In this document: in pieces, positions 43,747 through 52,946 of the stretch
Layout of the letters: each line of letters begins with the position of its first letter
How positions within the stretch are numbered: position 1 is the first letter of the stretch
Source of the DNA: Mycobacterium sp. OTB74
GTDB taxonomy: Bacteria; Actinomycetota; Actinomycetes; Mycobacteriales; Mycobacteriaceae
Direction: 5' to 3'
Length of the DNA: 64,000 nucleotides
Assembly (NCBI RefSeq): GCF_029892685.1
Contig: NZ_JARXVD010000002.1
Coordinates: 1 to 64,000, forward strand
Notes under the pieces: model-generated
Database searches by the model: none
What the model saw: the letters and a program-made list of their open reading frames with translations, nothing else
Told to the model about the DNA's origin: nothing
Translations under genes and position numbers: made by a program

Positions 43747-43794
43747 AAATCGCAAGTGCCATAAGGCCGGCCGACTCGCCAGACAATCAACGGG

Positions 43795-44799
43795 TCAGTG
43801 TGTGGTGATCTCGACCCGACGGTTCTGCGCCCGGCCTGTCGGCGTGTCGTTACTGGCGACCGGATTGGCCGACCCGGCGCCGCGCGATGTCACGTGGTCG
43901 ATCCGCACGCCATCGGAAACAAGAAGAGCAGCAACGGATTTAGCGCGCGAGGCGCTCAGGCTCAGATTCGCCGCGGCACTGCCGACATTGTCGGTGTAGC
44001 CGACCACGCTCACTGATACCGCCGGGCAGGCCTCAATCTTGCCGGCAACCTGCGCCAGCTCCTGGCGAGAATCGGCGGTCAGTTCAGAACCACCGGTGAG
44101 GAAACTGATCGGGGTGCGCAATGTCCCGGTGATGTCTGACTGCAGCGTCGCGCAGTGATTCGAACCGGCCGCGGCCGCTGCGCTCGGTGGGGTTGCCCCC
44201 GTGGGCGGCGGTGCCGGACCACCCAGCGCCGGAATCTGAATGTTGTTGGCCAACTTTGTGTTCGGGAATGCCAGGCTGGCTGCTTCCTGCACCTGGGAGG
44301 CAACCTCCAGCGTCGGCGCAGTGCCCACCAGCGTGAGCGTGTCGCCGCTGAGAGACAGGCTGAAATCCGGAATGGAATCCGCCGCCGAGAGCACCCCACC
44401 GATTGCCGAAAGGTCCGGTGCCGATACCCCCTCGACCACGTTCAACTGGTCGACGACATTGGCGTTGATCCACTGGGCCTTGACGGCGGAGTCCAGCACC
44501 GACTTCGAGATGCTGTCAGGGACGTTGCCAGAAAGGGTGAAGGTGTCACCGTCACGGGTTATCCCCAACTCCGCCGCATTCGCGCCCTGGGTTCTGGGCC
44601 CTGGCGTCGGGACCGGGACGGTGGTCGTCTCCGTGCCGCGCCTGCCCTCGGCATCGGCCGCAGGGCCGCTGTCACCGCGACCGAACGCTGTCCAGCCGAC
44701 CGCAGCGAGAACCAAAGCCACCAAAACCAGCACCAGCAGCCAACGGTGCCCACCGAACTGGCGGATGAAGCCGGCGGTGGGTGCATCGGATTTCGGCAT
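43795..44799 (-). CDS. arfA: ArfA/OmpATb-like outer-envelope protein
   Basis: 334 aa matching M. tuberculosis ArfA (Rv0899, 326 aa). An N-terminal membrane helix (HRWLLVLVLVALVLAAVGW) is followed by a Pro/Thr linker, a BON-type domain region (ITRDGDTFTLSGNVPDSISK, LSGDTLTLVGTAPTLEVASQ), and a C-terminal OmpA domain (SVSVVGYTDNVGSAAANLSL, SRAKSVAALLV, NRRVEITTH) that binds peptidoglycan. In M. tuberculosis ArfA works with ArfB and ArfC in acid adaptation; neither is present here. It may share a transcript with the upstream FKBP gene, but a hairpin lies between them. Confidence 0.92.
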   Translation of the reverse strand: MPKSDAPTAGFIRQFGGHRWLLVLVLVALVLAAVGWTAFGRGDSGPAADAEGRRGTETTTVPVPTPGPRTQGANAAELGITRDGDTFTLSGNVPDSISKSVLDSAVKAQWINANVVDQLNVVEGVSAPDLSAIGGVLSAADSIPDFSLSLSGDTLTLVGTAPTLEVASQVQEAASLAFPNTKLANNIQIPALGGPAPPPTGATPPSAAAAAGSNHCATLQSDITGTLRTPISFLTGGSELTADSRQELAQVAGKIEACPAVSVSVVGYTDNVGSAAANLSLSASRAKSVAALLVSDGVRIDHVTSRGAGSANPVASNDTPTGRAQNRRVEITTH

Positions 44800-44894
44800 G
44801 TAGACCTCCCTGCCCGGCCGCTAGTGGCCCGAGAAGCAGTTCGAGCCTAGAGCCGACCGGGTCGGGTACCGCACGTTGGCGCCACAACACGCCG

Positions 44895-44917
44895 CAGTGG
44901 CCCGCACAGGGCCACTG
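44895..44917 (-). terminator. Hairpin after the FKBP gene
   Basis: CAGTGGCCC-GCACA-GGGCCACTG, a perfect 9-bp GC-rich stem with a 5-nt loop, 17 nt past the FKBP stop on the minus strand. No T-tract follows, as is usual for mycobacterial terminators. Confidence 0.55.
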
Positions 44918-44934
44918 GGTGGGTCAGGAATCGG

Positions 44935-45300
44935 TCAGCGCACGCCGAGCAGGTCGATCACGAAGATCAGCGTCTTGCCGCCCAGCCGGTGCCCCGACCC
45001 CGCCGGTCCATAGGCCTGAGAGGGCGGGATGGTCAGCTTGCGCCGCCCACCGACCCGCATGCCGGGGATACCGTCCTGCCAACCCTGGATCAAGCCACGC
45101 AGCGGGAACTCGATGGTCTCGCCGCGGTTCCAGGAGCTGTCGAACTCTTCACCGGTGTCGTACTCGACACCCACATAGTGCACCGTCACGTTGCCGCCGG
45201 GCACGGCCTCCGGGCCGTCTCCGACGATCACGTCCTCGATGACGAGGTCGGCCGGCGCGGGGCCGTCGGGAAATTCGATCTCAGGTTTTGTGTTAGCCAC
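44935..45300 (-). CDS. FKBP-type peptidyl-prolyl isomerase
   Basis: 121 aa, a single FKBP domain: VTVHYVGVEYDTGEEFDSSW, PLRGLIQGWQDGIPGMRVGG, RRKLTIPPSQAYGPAG and TLIFVIDLLGV. It catalyses cis-trans isomerisation of proline bonds, in the cytosol because no signal peptide is present. The active-site aromatic positions (Y, F, W) are kept. The start is the GTG at 45300: TACGGT lies 7 nt upstream on the minus strand, and family members begin with KPEIEFPDGPAP. It occupies the position of Rv0898c in M. tuberculosis. Confidence 0.93.
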   Translation of the reverse strand: MANTKPEIEFPDGPAPADLVIEDVIVGDGPEAVPGGNVTVHYVGVEYDTGEEFDSSWNRGETIEFPLRGLIQGWQDGIPGMRVGGRRKLTIPPSQAYGPAGSGHRLGGKTLIFVIDLLGVR

Positions 45301-45331
45301 GAACCCCACCGTAGTCCGGCAGACTGACCGG

Positions 45332-46870
45332 GTGGACGAGAACCACACGACTTACGACGCCGTCATCGTCGGAGGCGGCCACAACGCGCTGGTGGCCGGC
45401 GCTTACCTGGCCAGGGCCGGTCGACGGGTGCGGGTGTTGGAGCGTCTTGGACACATCGGCGGAGCGGCAGTCTCGGCCCATGCATTCGCCGGGGTGGAGG
45501 CTCGGCTGTCACGCTATTCGTACCTGGTGAGCCTGTTGCCCCGACGGATCACCGAAGACCTGGGCGTACGAATCCGGTTGGCACACCGCAGATATTCGTC
45601 TTACACGCCGGACCCGGCGACCGGCGGGAGCACCGGGCTGCTGATCGGTCCGCACAGCACATTCGATTCGATCGGCGCCGGCGCAGATGCCGGCGGGTTC
45701 GCCGAGTTCTACCGGCGCATGCATCTGGTCACCGACCGACTGTGGCCGACGCTTCTCGAGCCGCTGCGCACCAGAAGCCAAGTCCGCCAACATGTTCTGC
45801 CTTCAGACCCGATTACCGCCGACACCTGGCAGGCACTGACGGAACGACCCGTGTCGGCGGCAGTCACCGCGGCCGTCGACAACGATCTGGTCCGCGGCGT
45901 CATCGCCACCGACGCACTGATCGGCACCTTCGCTCGCAGTGATGACCCGTCGCTGATCCAGAACATCTGCCTGCTGTACCACCTGATCGGCGGTGACTGG
46001 GAAGTCCCGATCGGTGGCATGGGCGCGGTAACCGGCGCGCTGGCAGGCGCCGCCACCAGCTTCGGCGTCGAAATAACCACCGACGCAGAGGTTTACGCCG
46101 TAGATCCGGACGGCGAAGTGCGCTACCGCTGTCTCGATGAGGAACACCGGGTGCACGGACGGTACATCCTGTCCGGGGTGACGCCGGCAACGCTGGCCGG
46201 ACTGCTCGGGGAGGCGGGCCCGCGGACCGAACCCGGAGCCCAGGTGAAGGTCAACATGATGCTGCGTCGCCTACCCCGGTTACGGGACGAAAACGTCACT
46301 GCTGAAGAGGCTTTCGGTGGCACGTTCCACATCAATGAGCGGCTCAGCCAGCTCGACGCAGCGTACGACGCCGCGGCAGGCGGACTGATGCCGGACCCAT
46401 TGCCGTGCGAAATCTATTGCCACTCACTGACCGACCCCACTATTCTGTCCAGACGTCTGCAGGAGTCCGGCGCCCAGACGCTGACGGTCTTCGGCCTGCA
46501 TACGCCACACACGTTGCCTGCCAGCCGTGACGAATACACTGCAGCGGTCCTGGCATCGCTGAATTCTGTTCTGGCCGAACCGATCGAGGACGTTTTGCTC
46601 ACCGACGCAACCGGCGCGCCGTGTATCGAGACCAAGACGACTGCAGACCTGGAAGCCGCCCTGGGCATGACAGCGGGCAACATTTTCCACGGCGCCTTGC
46701 AATGGCCGTTCACCGAGGACGACGCTCCGCTGGACACTCCCGCCCAGCGCTGGGGTGTGGCCACTGACCACGATCGAATTCTGTTGTGCGGATCAGGAGC
46801 TCGGCGGGGTGGTGCGGTGTCGGGTATCGGTGGGCACAACGCTGCGATGGCGGTACTGGCGGGCGCTTGA
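45332..46870 (+). CDS. FAD-dependent oxidoreductase, phytoene desaturase-like (Rv0897c-like)
   Basis: 512 aa of the CrtI/amine-oxidase type. The dinucleotide motif is AVIVGGGHNALVAGAYLARA with VLERLGHIGGAAVSAH, and GVATDHDRILLCGSGARRGGAVSG is the C-terminal FAD-contact region. The substrate is unknown. Synteny with Rv0897c (between arfA and gltA2) supports orthology. The start is the GTG at 45332; its -10 candidate CAGACT lies 6 nt upstream. The FKBP -10 on the other strand lies within the same 31-nt gap, so two divergent leaderless promoters are packed back to back. The open frame to 45191 overlaps the FKBP gene and is rejected. Confidence 0.88.
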   Translation: MDENHTTYDAVIVGGGHNALVAGAYLARAGRRVRVLERLGHIGGAAVSAHAFAGVEARLSRYSYLVSLLPRRITEDLGVRIRLAHRRYSSYTPDPATGGSTGLLIGPHSTFDSIGAGADAGGFAEFYRRMHLVTDRLWPTLLEPLRTRSQVRQHVLPSDPITADTWQALTERPVSAAVTAAVDNDLVRGVIATDALIGTFARSDDPSLIQNICLLYHLIGGDWEVPIGGMGAVTGALAGAATSFGVEITTDAEVYAVDPDGEVRYRCLDEEHRVHGRYILSGVTPATLAGLLGEAGPRTEPGAQVKVNMMLRRLPRLRDENVTAEEAFGGTFHINERLSQLDAAYDAAAGGLMPDPLPCEIYCHSLTDPTILSRRLQESGAQTLTVFGLHTPHTLPASRDEYTAAVLASLNSVLAEPIEDVLLTDATGAPCIETKTTADLEAALGMTAGNIFHGALQWPFTEDDAPLDTPAQRWGVATDHDRILLCGSGARRGGAVSGIGGHNAAMAVLAGA

Positions 46871-46872
46871 GG

Positions 46873-47292
46873 CTACTTGCCGCGAACCTTGGCCAAGATG
46901 GCCTGCAGTGCATCGAGTTCGTCGGCATCAAGTACGTCGAACGCCGCCGGCGCCGGGTCGTCGGCCTGATCGATGCGATCAATCATCACCCGGCCCGCGT
47001 AAGTCAGGGACACCAGCTTGCACCGCCGATTCGCCGGATCCGTTTCTCGCGCAACCAGTCCGCGTTCCTCGAGGTCGTTGATCACCACCGTGGTGGCCGG
47101 CGCATCCATCGCGGTGGCCTCGGCCAGTTGTTTGGCGGTCATCGGCCGGATCGCCACCCGGCGCAGAATTCGAACTCGACTGAACGGCAACCCGGACTGT
47201 TCCACCACGGTGCGCTTCCAGCCGTCACGGTGCTCGAAGACCACTGCGGCCATGGCCTGCCACGCCTTGTCGGCCAACGGGTTACCTGACAT
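46873..47292 (-). CDS. MarR-family regulator
   Basis: 139 aa. The winged helix-turn-helix is MTAKQLAEATAMDAPATTVV plus INDLEERGLVARETDPANRR. A helical dimerisation arm lies at each end. Its start overlaps the end of the MFS gene by 11 nt, so the efflux pump and its likely repressor are made from one transcript. The candidate operator lies at 48731-48757. It does not correspond to a gene at this place in M. tuberculosis as I recall it. Confidence 0.88.
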   Translation of the reverse strand: MSGNPLADKAWQAMAAVVFEHRDGWKRTVVEQSGLPFSRVRILRRVAIRPMTAKQLAEATAMDAPATTVVINDLEERGLVARETDPANRRCKLVSLTYAGRVMIDRIDQADDPAPAAFDVLDADELDALQAILAKVRGK

Positions 47293-48730
47293 CGACCAGC
47301 TCCCGCTTACCTTCCACCAGCGGTGCCAGCCGCTGTGCCGAGGCCAACGCCCGCGGAGACGTCGAGACCAAGCCCAGAATCGTGATGGTCACCCCCACGC
47401 CAACGCACACCCACCACATCGGCGTCGTGTTCGCCGCGAAATCGACTCCACCACCGACCAATGCCGGCCCGGCCAGCGAACCACACAGGGCCACACCGAT
47501 GCTCACGCCCACTTGCCGACTGGTCGAGGTGACCGCCGCCGCGGCCCCGGCTCGATCCACCGGCATGCCGCTGACCGCAGCGTTGGTCACCGGAGCGTTC
47601 ATCATCGCGAAGCCTATGCCGAACACCGCGAAGATCAGTAGCACCCGCCACAGCGGAGTGGTTGCGGTGAGCGTGGTCAACATGGCCGCGGCGGTAGCCA
47701 TCAGCACGCCCGCGGTGACCAGCGACGGACGCGAGCCATACCGGCCCACGATCCGTCCGGACAGCGGCGAGAACACCAGCGCACCGATGGCAATCGGCAG
47801 ATAGATCAGGCCGGTGTGCATCGCCGAGAAATGCCGCTCGTTCTGCAGGTAGAACGACATGAGGAACAGGAAGGCGCCCCAGGCCGTCAGCGCCGTGACC
47901 GCGGTCAAAGTGGCTGCCGCGAACGGGATGCTGCGGAAGAAGCGCAGGTCGATGAAAGGATCCTCGCGGCGCCGCTCGTAGCGCAGGAACGCCACGAAGG
48001 CCACCGCAGCCAGCGCGGCAACGGCCACGGTCCGCGGGTGCGTCCACCCCATGCCGGGCCCCTCGATCAGGGTGAACACCAGGCTGAACAGGAACGTCAC
48101 CGCGAGGCCCTGGCCGATGGGATCGATGTTGCGCATGGTGGCCGACTTGGACTCCGGGACGAACAGCGCGGTCAGCACGATCGCGGCCACACAGATCGGC
48201 AGGTTGATCCAGAACACCGCGCGCCAGCCGACCGACTGGATCAGTAGCCCACCGACAGTCGGGCCCAGCGCCATCGAAATGCCGACCACGGCGCCCCAGA
48301 ATCCGAGCGCCCGAGCCCGTTCCACCCGGCCCGTGAACACCTGCGAAATGATCGACAGCGCAACAGGATTGAGCATCGAGCCGCCGATACCCTGGACCAG
48401 GCGGGCGCCGATCAGAAGTTCGATACTGGGCGCCAGACTGCACAGCAGCGACCCGAAGGCGAACACCACCAACCCGATCTGGAACACGCGCCGACGGCCG
48501 AATCGATCACCGGCGGCCCCGGAGAGCATGAGAAGCGATGCCAGCACCAGTGTGTAGACGTCCACCACCCACTGCATCTGGTTGGTCGAGGCGTCGAGGT
48601 CTGCGCGGATGGACGGGATCGCGACATTGACGATGGTGGCATCCATCGACACGATCAGCAGGCTCAGGCAGCAGGAGATCAGGATGATCGTCTTTCGCCG
48701 TCGACTGAACGCACCGATAGTTGCTTTCAC
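47282..48730 (-). CDS. MFS drug-efflux transporter, DHA2 (14-helix) type
   Basis: 482 aa with 14 membrane helices. Motifs: LIVSMDATIVNVAIPSIRAD in helix 1 (motif D1), LSGAAGDRFGRRRVFQIG (motif A), RLVQGIGGSMLNPVALSII (motif B region) and AVVGISMALGPTVGGLL (motif C of antiporters). Relatives such as LfrA and EmrB export drugs against protons. The start is a GTG at 48730 directly downstream of a TTGT-N6-ACAA site. It is followed by its MarR regulator gene with an 11-nt overlap. Specificity is unknown. Confidence 0.9.
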   Translation of the reverse strand: MKATIGAFSRRRKTIILISCCLSLLIVSMDATIVNVAIPSIRADLDASTNQMQWVVDVYTLVLASLLMLSGAAGDRFGRRRVFQIGLVVFAFGSLLCSLAPSIELLIGARLVQGIGGSMLNPVALSIISQVFTGRVERARALGFWGAVVGISMALGPTVGGLLIQSVGWRAVFWINLPICVAAIVLTALFVPESKSATMRNIDPIGQGLAVTFLFSLVFTLIEGPGMGWTHPRTVAVAALAAVAFVAFLRYERRREDPFIDLRFFRSIPFAAATLTAVTALTAWGAFLFLMSFYLQNERHFSAMHTGLIYLPIAIGALVFSPLSGRIVGRYGSRPSLVTAGVLMATAAAMLTTLTATTPLWRVLLIFAVFGIGFAMMNAPVTNAAVSGMPVDRAGAAAAVTSTSRQVGVSIGVALCGSLAGPALVGGGVDFAANTTPMWWVCVGVGVTITILGLVSTSPRALASAQRLAPLVEGKRELVDVR

Positions 48731-48757
48731 CTAACTATTGTGAAACTACAACTATCC
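48731..48757 (-). promoter_or_regulatory. Candidate MarR operator and promoter of the efflux operon
   Basis: TTGT-N6-ACAA at 48738-48751 is a typical MarR-type dyad, flanked by AACTAT direct repeats (48733 and 48750). On the minus strand TAGTTT (48743-48748) is a possible -10 giving a 5-nt leader, so a bound regulator would block the promoter. Confidence 0.45.
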
Positions 48758-48843
48758 CTCGAGCAACGTCGACCAGGGTGACGTTGCTGACAGTCAGCGC
48801 ACATTGAGCGGCACAAGCGACGCGGAATTGCACACCAAACCCA

Positions 48844-48865
48844 GCGTGTCTCGGTACAGACACGC
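48844..48865 (-). terminator. Hairpin terminator of gltA2
   Basis: GCGTGTCT-CGGTAC-AGACACGC, a perfect 8-bp stem 18 nt after the citrate synthase stop, followed on the minus strand by a T/G-rich stretch (TGGGTTTGGTGTG). Confidence 0.6.
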
Positions 48866-48883
48866 CCGCTCGCGGGGGAAAGG

Positions 48884-50173
<1,290 letters not shown>

Positions 50174-50292
50174 TAGAACCCCTTCTGCGGTCGTCGACAC
50201 GGGATCGACAGGAGAAACGTCCGGTTGTAGACGGTAGTCGCTAGCACAATCGCGCGCTTGCGGGGGTTGGGTTAGACGCATTGAACCTGCCG

Positions 50293-51564
50293 TCAGGGGC
50301 GCGTGACCTGGTACCGGACGAACGCCGGCACCACTATTACCGAGATCAGCACACCAATCACCACCAGGGCGCCACCGCCTGCTGCGGCCGCCGTCGTGCC
50401 CATAATCGCCGCCGCCGCGCCGTGCACCGCATCGGCGATGCGCGGTCCGCCCGCCACCACCACAGTGAAGACGCCCTGCAGGCGCCCGCGCATCTCGTCG
50501 GTGGCCGCCTCCTGCAGGATGGTCGACCGGAATGCCGCCGACACCATGTCGGCCGCACCACCAATAGCCAAGAACGCCAACGCAATCCACATAGTGCCGC
50601 GGGCACGCCCGGCGGAGTGCCCGGCGGCCAGGCCGAACCCGGTCATCGCCAAGCCCCACACCACAATGGCGATCACCACGGCCAATCCCTGCCGCCGCAC
50701 CCGCGACAGCCAACCCGAGAACACCCCGCCGGCCACCGCACCCACCGACATCGCAGCCGAAAGCAACGCAATGGCCGTGCCGCCCTCCACCGGCCCGTCG
50801 AAGTTCTGGTGGGCCATTTGCGGGAACAGCGCCCGCGGCATGCCCAGGATCATTGCGATCAGGTCGACCACGAACGACATCAGCACGACTCGGTTGCCGG
50901 CCAGATAGCTGAAGCCGTCGAGCACCGCGGCCCAACCCCAGCGGGAACCGTCCGAATCCGCCGACGGTTCCGGCGGCATCGGCGCCAACCGCAGCGTCGC
51001 CCAGATCGGCGCCAGACAGGTGATGGCGTCGACCAGATACAACGTCGACAGGTCCACCCAGCGCAGCAGCACACCGGCCAGCAGCGGCCCGATGATGGCC
51101 CCGGCCTGGGTGACCGTCATGCTCAGCGAATTGGCCGCGGGAAGCTGTTCGGCCGGCAGCATCCGCGGAATGGCCGCCGAGCGGGTCGGTGAGTTGATCG
51201 CGTAGAACGCCTGCTGCACCGCCAGCAGGCACAGCACCAGCCATACGTTGTTGAACGCCAGCGCGGCCTGCGCCCACAGCAGCACCGAAGACAACGCCAG
51301 CCCTACCGACGCGATGATCAGCAGCAACCGACGGTCCATCGCGTCGGCCCAGGCGCCGCCCCACAGGCCGAACACGATCAGTGGCACCACGCCGAAGATG
51401 CCCGCCAGCCCCACGTACGCCGAGCTCTGGGTCAGGGCGTACAGCTGCACCGGCACCGCGAAGATGGTCAGGTTCGCGCCGATGACGGTCGGGATGCCGG
51501 CCGTCCACAAGCGGCGGAAATCTCTGCTGCGTAGCGGTGCGGTGTCGGCTATCAGCTTTCGCAT
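50293..51564 (-). CDS. MFS exporter, EntS-like (12 helices)
   Basis: 423 aa with about 12 membrane helices. The N-terminus LRSRDFRRLWTAGIPTVIGA and the loop GLWGGAWADAMDRRLLLIIA (motif A) are typical of the MFS_3/EntS group. AFYAINSPTRSAAIPRMLPA and ANSLSMTVTQAGAIIGPLLA are further signatures. EntS-type carriers export siderophores or drugs; no siderophore genes are nearby, so the substrate is open. It lies 16 nt after pdxH on the same strand and probably shares its transcript. Confidence 0.88.
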   Translation of the reverse strand: MRKLIADTAPLRSRDFRRLWTAGIPTVIGANLTIFAVPVQLYALTQSSAYVGLAGIFGVVPLIVFGLWGGAWADAMDRRLLLIIASVGLALSSVLLWAQAALAFNNVWLVLCLLAVQQAFYAINSPTRSAAIPRMLPAEQLPAANSLSMTVTQAGAIIGPLLAGVLLRWVDLSTLYLVDAITCLAPIWATLRLAPMPPEPSADSDGSRWGWAAVLDGFSYLAGNRVVLMSFVVDLIAMILGMPRALFPQMAHQNFDGPVEGGTAIALLSAAMSVGAVAGGVFSGWLSRVRRQGLAVVIAIVVWGLAMTGFGLAAGHSAGRARGTMWIALAFLAIGGAADMVSAAFRSTILQEAATDEMRGRLQGVFTVVVAGGPRIADAVHGAAAAIMGTTAAAAGGGALVVIGVLISVIVVPAFVRYQVTRP

Positions 51565-51580
51565 GTCACCGCTGGATGGG

Positions 51581-52246
51581 TCACGGCTGTAGACGTTCGA
51601 TTCGCCCGATCGCCGGTGTCACCCGGATGCGGTTGTGCACCCGGTTCTCTCGGCCCTGCCAGAACTCGACCACCTCGGGCGCGATCAGGTACCCACCCCA
51701 GTTCGGTGGTACCGGAACCTCGTCGTGGTCGGCGAATCGCGCGGTGACGTCATCGAGCTGACCCAGCAGCACCGCCCGCGACTCGATGGGCCGGGACTGC
51801 AGCGATGCCCACGCTCCCAGTTGCGATCCGCGCGGCCGCTTGGCCCAGTAGGCCGCGGTGTCCTGCGCAGAGACTTTGGTCACGGCACCACGCACATGGA
51901 TCTGCCGGCCCAGCAGGTACCAGGGGAAGGTGACCGAGGCGTAAGGCGTGGCGGCCAACTGCTCCCCCTTGTCCGAGTCGTAGTTGGTATAGAACGCCAC
52001 CCCGGTCTGGTCGACCGCCTTGCACAGCACCGAGCGGGTCGTCGGGTGGCCTTGCGCATCGACCGTGCCCAGCACCATGGCATTGGGTTCGGCCACCCCG
52101 GCCCGCTCCGCGTCGGCCAGCCAGTCCCGGAAAAGCGCCAGCCAGCCGCGGTCCAGCCAGTCGATGTCCAGGTCGGCGCTGCCGTCCTTCTCCGAGCCGT
52201 ACTCGGCCCGCATGTGGGCCAGGAATTCGCTGCTTTCGGGGGCCAT
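51581..52246 (-). CDS. pdxH: Pyridoxamine 5'-phosphate oxidase PdxH
   Basis: 221 aa of the split-barrel FMN enzyme that oxidises PNP or PMP to PLP, the vitamin B6 cofactor used by the nearby serC product. Motifs: [51 protein letters not shown], and the C-terminal [14 protein letters not shown] with [13 protein letters not shown]. The last contains the R-x-H-R PLP-binding elements. The neighbourhood with gltA2 matches fast growers; M. tuberculosis keeps pdxH elsewhere. Confidence 0.95.
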   Translation of the reverse strand: MAPESSEFLAHMRAEYGSEKDGSADLDIDWLDRGWLALFRDWLADAERAGVAEPNAMVLGTVDAQGHPTTRSVLCKAVDQTGVAFYTNYDSDKGEQLAATPYASVTFPWYLLGRQIHVRGAVTKVSAQDTAAYWAKRPRGSQLGAWASLQSRPIESRAVLLGQLDDVTARFADHDEVPVPPNWGGYLIAPEVVEFWQGRENRVHNRIRVTPAIGRIERLQP

Positions 52247-52386
52247 GGAGCCTGACGCTACCGCGCAAGGTTGCGACGGGACCGACGGCCATCTCGCGTC
52301 AGCTTTTTTGTCACCGATGAGAAGTAGCGTGGGGAAGAGTCAGATCAATTGACCCGATTTACCCGATGCGTATCAAGGAGAAACTC

Positions 52387-52836
52387 ATGACCGAATCACC
52401 GACGTACCTTGCCCCGCACCTGGTCGTCGACAACGCCGCGGCCGCAATCGACTTCTACGTCAAGGCATTTGGCGCCACTGAGCTCGGCCGCGTGCCCGGA
52501 CCGGACGGACGGCTGATCCACGCCGCCCTGAACATCAACGGCGCGAATGTCTTCCTGGTCGATGATTTCCCCGAGATGTGTGGCGGCAAGTCGCAGACCC
52601 CGAAGGCCCTCGGCGGCACCCCGGTCACCATCCACTTGCAGGTGGCCGATGTAGACGCGGCATTCGCCCGTGCCATCGAGGCCGGCGCCACCGAATTGGC
52701 CCCCGTGAGCGACATGTTCTGGGGTGACCGCTACGGCTCTCTGGCGGACCCGTTCGGCCACCAGTGGTCGCTGGGGCAGACCGTGCGTGAGGTCAGCCCG
52801 GATGAGATGGCTGCTGCACTGGCAGCGATGAAGTAG
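52387..52836 (+). CDS. VOC-family protein (Rv0887c-like)
   Basis: 149 aa, one PhnB-like VOC domain: APHLVVDNAAAAIDFYVKAF, LGRVPGPDGRLIHAALNING, and WGDRYGSLADPFGHQWSLG near the end. AAGGAG sits 8 nt before the ATG at 52387, which rules out the in-frame ATG at 52366. The order next to fprB matches Rv0887c. No substrate can be predicted; the fold binds divalent metals in glyoxalases and antibiotic-resistance proteins. Confidence 0.9.
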   Translation: MTESPTYLAPHLVVDNAAAAIDFYVKAFGATELGRVPGPDGRLIHAALNINGANVFLVDDFPEMCGGKSQTPKALGGTPVTIHLQVADVDAAFARAIEAGATELAPVSDMFWGDRYGSLADPFGHQWSLGQTVREVSPDEMAAALAAMK

Positions 52837-52946
52837 TGATTTGGGCGCGCTCCGTACCGCTCAGCGTGACGGAGTCGATTTGCCGCGCTCCTCAACGCGG
52901 CTCGTGCCTCGCCGCTTGATCGTCACACGGCGGCGCGCCCAAATCA
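52837..52946. repeat. Nested inverted repeats between convergent genes
   Basis: Outer arms TGATTTGGGCGCGC (52837-52850) and GCGCGCCCAAATCA (52933-52946) are perfect over 14 bp. Within lie GTGACG (52866-52871)/CGTCAC (52921-52926) and GCCGCG (52882-52887)/CGCGGC (52896-52901). The outer right arm overlaps the fprB stop. It probably ends transcription on both strands. Confidence 0.6.

Noticed and set aside
50174..51508. N-terminal extension of the citrate synthase frame (open frame 48884-51508)
   Set aside because: It lies in another frame of the MFS gene at 50293-51564 and has no protein-like composition; GTG 50173 has a good ribosome site.
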